From NCBI GenBank assembly GCA_017989775.1, contig JAGNPF010000066.1, positions 1 through 7,303 of the forward strand: DNA of 7,303 nucleotides. The letters are read 5' to 3'. Below, piece after piece: positions 5,580-7,303 of the stretch; position 1 is the first letter of the stretch, and every line of letters begins with the position of its first letter. Both the position numbers and the translations under genes were made by a program. Origin of the DNA: Flavobacterium sp. GTDB taxonomy: Bacteria; Bacteroidota; Bacteroidia; Flavobacteriales; Flavobacteriaceae. The notes under the pieces are model-generated. The model worked only from the letters and a program-made list of their open reading frames with translations. It ran no database searches and had not been told where the DNA came from.

Positions 5580-7303
5580 TTAAAATCCGAAAGCGACATT
5601 CAAAAAGAAATTCCTTCCCTTTCTGGGAATGTTGTTCCAATCTGAAAAAGTGGAATAATAAGTGTCGAAAATGTTCTCGATTCCTGCTTTCACATTGCAT
5701 TTCACTTTTTCAAAAGCAAAAGAATAACCCGCATCAAAATTCAAGATGGCATAAGACGGCGTTCTGTCTTCTCCGTAAAAAGGACTGTATTGCGTTTGGG
5801 TCGCATTTCCCTGAACGGCGATTTCCGACGAGAAATTTTGCTTCTTGAAATTCAAGGAAGAAAAATACCGCAACGGACTTATGAAAGGCAAATTCTTGTC
5901 CTCAAAATCTTTTCCATAACTGTAAACCAATTGTCCTTTCCATCTCCAATCGGTTGAAAACTGGTACTCCAAATTCAAGTCGGCGTTGAAAATCGTGGCA
6001 TAATCCAAAGCCGTGTAGATTTTCACTCCGCTGGCGCCAATGGTCATTGGAACCAAGGACTCGTCTGGTTTTCCAACAATATAATTGGAAATATGAAAAT
6101 AGGAAGACGACATTTTTGCACTCCATTTTTGGGTTTTGTAGCCAACGGAAATGCTTCCTTCGATAGAATTTTCGTTCTCCAATTCCGGGTTTCCAATGTA
6201 ATCGTATTGGTCAAAACTATTGAACAAATAAAACCCGTAGCCTTCAGAAACCGAAGGGGCACGTTGACCATAAGCCAATCCAAAACCATAGGAAAAGCCA
6301 TTTTCATCAAACAAATAATTGGAAGAAATGCTTTTCAGAATTCGGCTTTGACTGTCTTTCATGTCGGGATAAAAAATCTGCAAACTTTCCAATCCCAATT
6401 CGCTGGCCACTTCATTGAAATGACGAGCCAAACTTCCGGAGAATTTCAAACTCGAACGGTCGTTCAAGACCCAATTATCCTCCAGAAACAAGGCCGAATA
6501 GAACGTTTTTACGTCTGGCCAAGTGTACATGAACATCAATTTTTCGTTGGAATCGGCTGGATACATCGTCATTTCGGCAACGGAACGATTGTGGAACGAA
6601 TTCAAGTCGGCAACAAAATGATGGTTGTTGGAAACTCCTTTTACCTTGGAATAAAACCCGAAAGTGTCGCTCCAACCCGGCATGTCCATGTGAATGGGAA
6701 CCGAAGGCCGCTTGGTGTCATCCATTTTGTGGGTGATGGTATTGTAGTAAATTTTGGTTTCCCAATTAGTGATTTGAGAAGACTTTGGAACATATTCAAA
6801 TTTCAAGGAGGTAATCAAGGCTTCGGCCAAGGAAACATCCATCGGCAAGGCCGGATAACCCACATCGGTCGCTTTGTCATAAATTATCGATCCTTCAAGC
6901 AATTTATTTTCGGCCAAAGAAATACCGGAAGTTGCCGAAACATTGAATTTCCGGAACTGCGAAAACTGCACTTCCTGACCATTTCCATCGGTGTAATTCT
7001 CGGCATCCCGAAACATGAAATCCGTGTCGATGTAAAACGATTTATCGGTATAATTTACGGCCGAACCCATAATTTTTTGTTGACTGTTGGTTTCAAAACC
7101 CGTATTTATGGAAGCGTCCCAACCCAAATCCGAAAATCCGCTGCGGTTTCTTTGCAAATCGATCGAACCACCAATGGTGGCACCGTGACAACTGCCCTGT
7201 TGCCCCGATTTTATCGTCGCTTCGGACAAATTTGAGACCTCGACGTAGGAAGTTATAGGATCCATTTTATCGGTGCAAGCCCCAAAAACCCGCATTCCGT
7301 CAA
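5580..7303 (-). CDS. TonB-dependent copper receptor, OprC/NosA-like (partial, N-terminus off the right edge)
   Basis: The frame is open from 7303 to the stop at 5582-5580, giving about 573 residues. The signal peptide, TonB box and early plug lie outside the window. The visible part starts inside the plug (DGMRVFGACTDKMDPITSYV), passes GSCHGATIGGSIDL, and then shows a long series of barrel strands and loops ending in NVAFGF with terminal Phe, the usual outer-membrane barrel signal. Counting from the Met at 7295, the plug has C7-x-x-x-M11 and the barrel has H189-x-M191 (codons near 6731-6723) in YYNTITHKMDD. OprC of Pseudomonas binds copper with Cys143, Met147, His323 and Met325, and the Cys-to-His distance is 180 there against 182 here. 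Copper uptake powered by TonB is inferred from this match. Barrel segments with NPELENENSIEGSISVGYK and a VKAGIENIFDTYYSTFSDWN end are standard for TonB receptors. The Met at 7295 is internal, not the start. Confidence 0.9.
   Translation of the reverse strand, partial: DGMRVFGACTDKMDPITSYVEVSNLSEATIKSGQQGSCHGATIGGSIDLQRNRSGFSDLGWDASINTGFETNSQQKIMGSAVNYTDKSFYIDTDFMFRDAENYTDGNGQEVQFSQFRKFNVSATSGISLAENKLLEGSIIYDKATDVGYPALPMDVSLAEALITSLKFEYVPKSSQITNWETKIYYNTITHKMDDTKRPSVPIHMDMPGWSDTFGFYSKVKGVSNNHHFVADLNSFHNRSVAEMTMYPADSNEKLMFMYTWPDVKTFYSALFLEDNWVLNDRSSLKFSGSLARHFNEVASELGLESLQIFYPDMKDSQSRILKSISSNYLFDENGFSYGFGLAYGQRAPSVSEGYGFYLFNSFDQYDYIGNPELENENSIEGSISVGYKTQKWSAKMSSSYFHISNYIVGKPDESLVPMTIGASGVKIYTALDYATIFNADLNLEYQFSTDWRWKGQLVYSYGKDFEDKNLPFISPLRYFSSLNFKKQNFSSEIAVQGNATQTQYSPFYGEDRTPSYAILNFDAGYSFAFEKVKCNVKAGIENIFDTYYSTFSDWNNIPRKGRNFFLNVAFGF

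Noticed and set aside
6093..7235. A long plus-strand open frame (380 codons) opposite the TonB-dependent receptor
   Set aside because: It is wholly antisense to a clearly recognisable receptor. Its translation has no family motifs or sensible composition. Such shadows arise from the codon bias of the real gene.

Overview
The window reads as a piece of a Bacteroidota chromosome, most likely a Flavobacterium-like member of the Flavobacteriaceae. The evidence is AT-rich intergenic DNA, promoter-like boxes that match the Bacteroidota consensus (TTG, then TAnnTTTG) ahead of nadA and ahead of a toxin-antitoxin pair, little sign of Shine-Dalgarno sites, and a TonB-dependent receptor plus an Omp85-type barrel protein whose chains end in Phe. 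No RNA gene, CRISPR array, insertion sequence or phage gene was seen.

Layout. (1) 1-868, minus strand: the first 289 residues of a large protein that runs off the left edge. Its visible part resembles the FMN-binding TIM barrel of nitronate monooxygenase/FabK-type enzymes, with a helical insert. (2) 1039-3579, plus strand: a promoter, a possible operator, and nadA-nadB, the two enzymes that turn L-aspartate into quinolinate for de novo NAD synthesis. Their stop and start codons overlap as TAATG. (3) 3660-4261, minus strand: a compact type II toxin-antitoxin module with a RelE/ParE-like toxin, its short antitoxin and their own promoter. (4) 4371-5574, plus strand: an Omp85 (BamA/TamA-like) outer-membrane barrel gene broken by a +1 frameshift near 5190. 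(5) 5580-7303, minus strand: the C-terminal ~573 residues of a TonB-dependent receptor that carries both halves of the CxxxM/HxM copper site known from OprC, with nearly the same spacing as in OprC. It is therefore a probable outer-membrane copper importer.

The genes do not form one pathway. The nad operon is housekeeping. The toxin-antitoxin pair looks like a small accessory insert between housekeeping and envelope genes. The barrel gene and the receptor gene converge with only 5 bases between their stop codons. The points most worth following are the copper-site assignment of the receptor, the frameshift in the barrel gene, and the divergent flavoprotein-like gene at the left edge.
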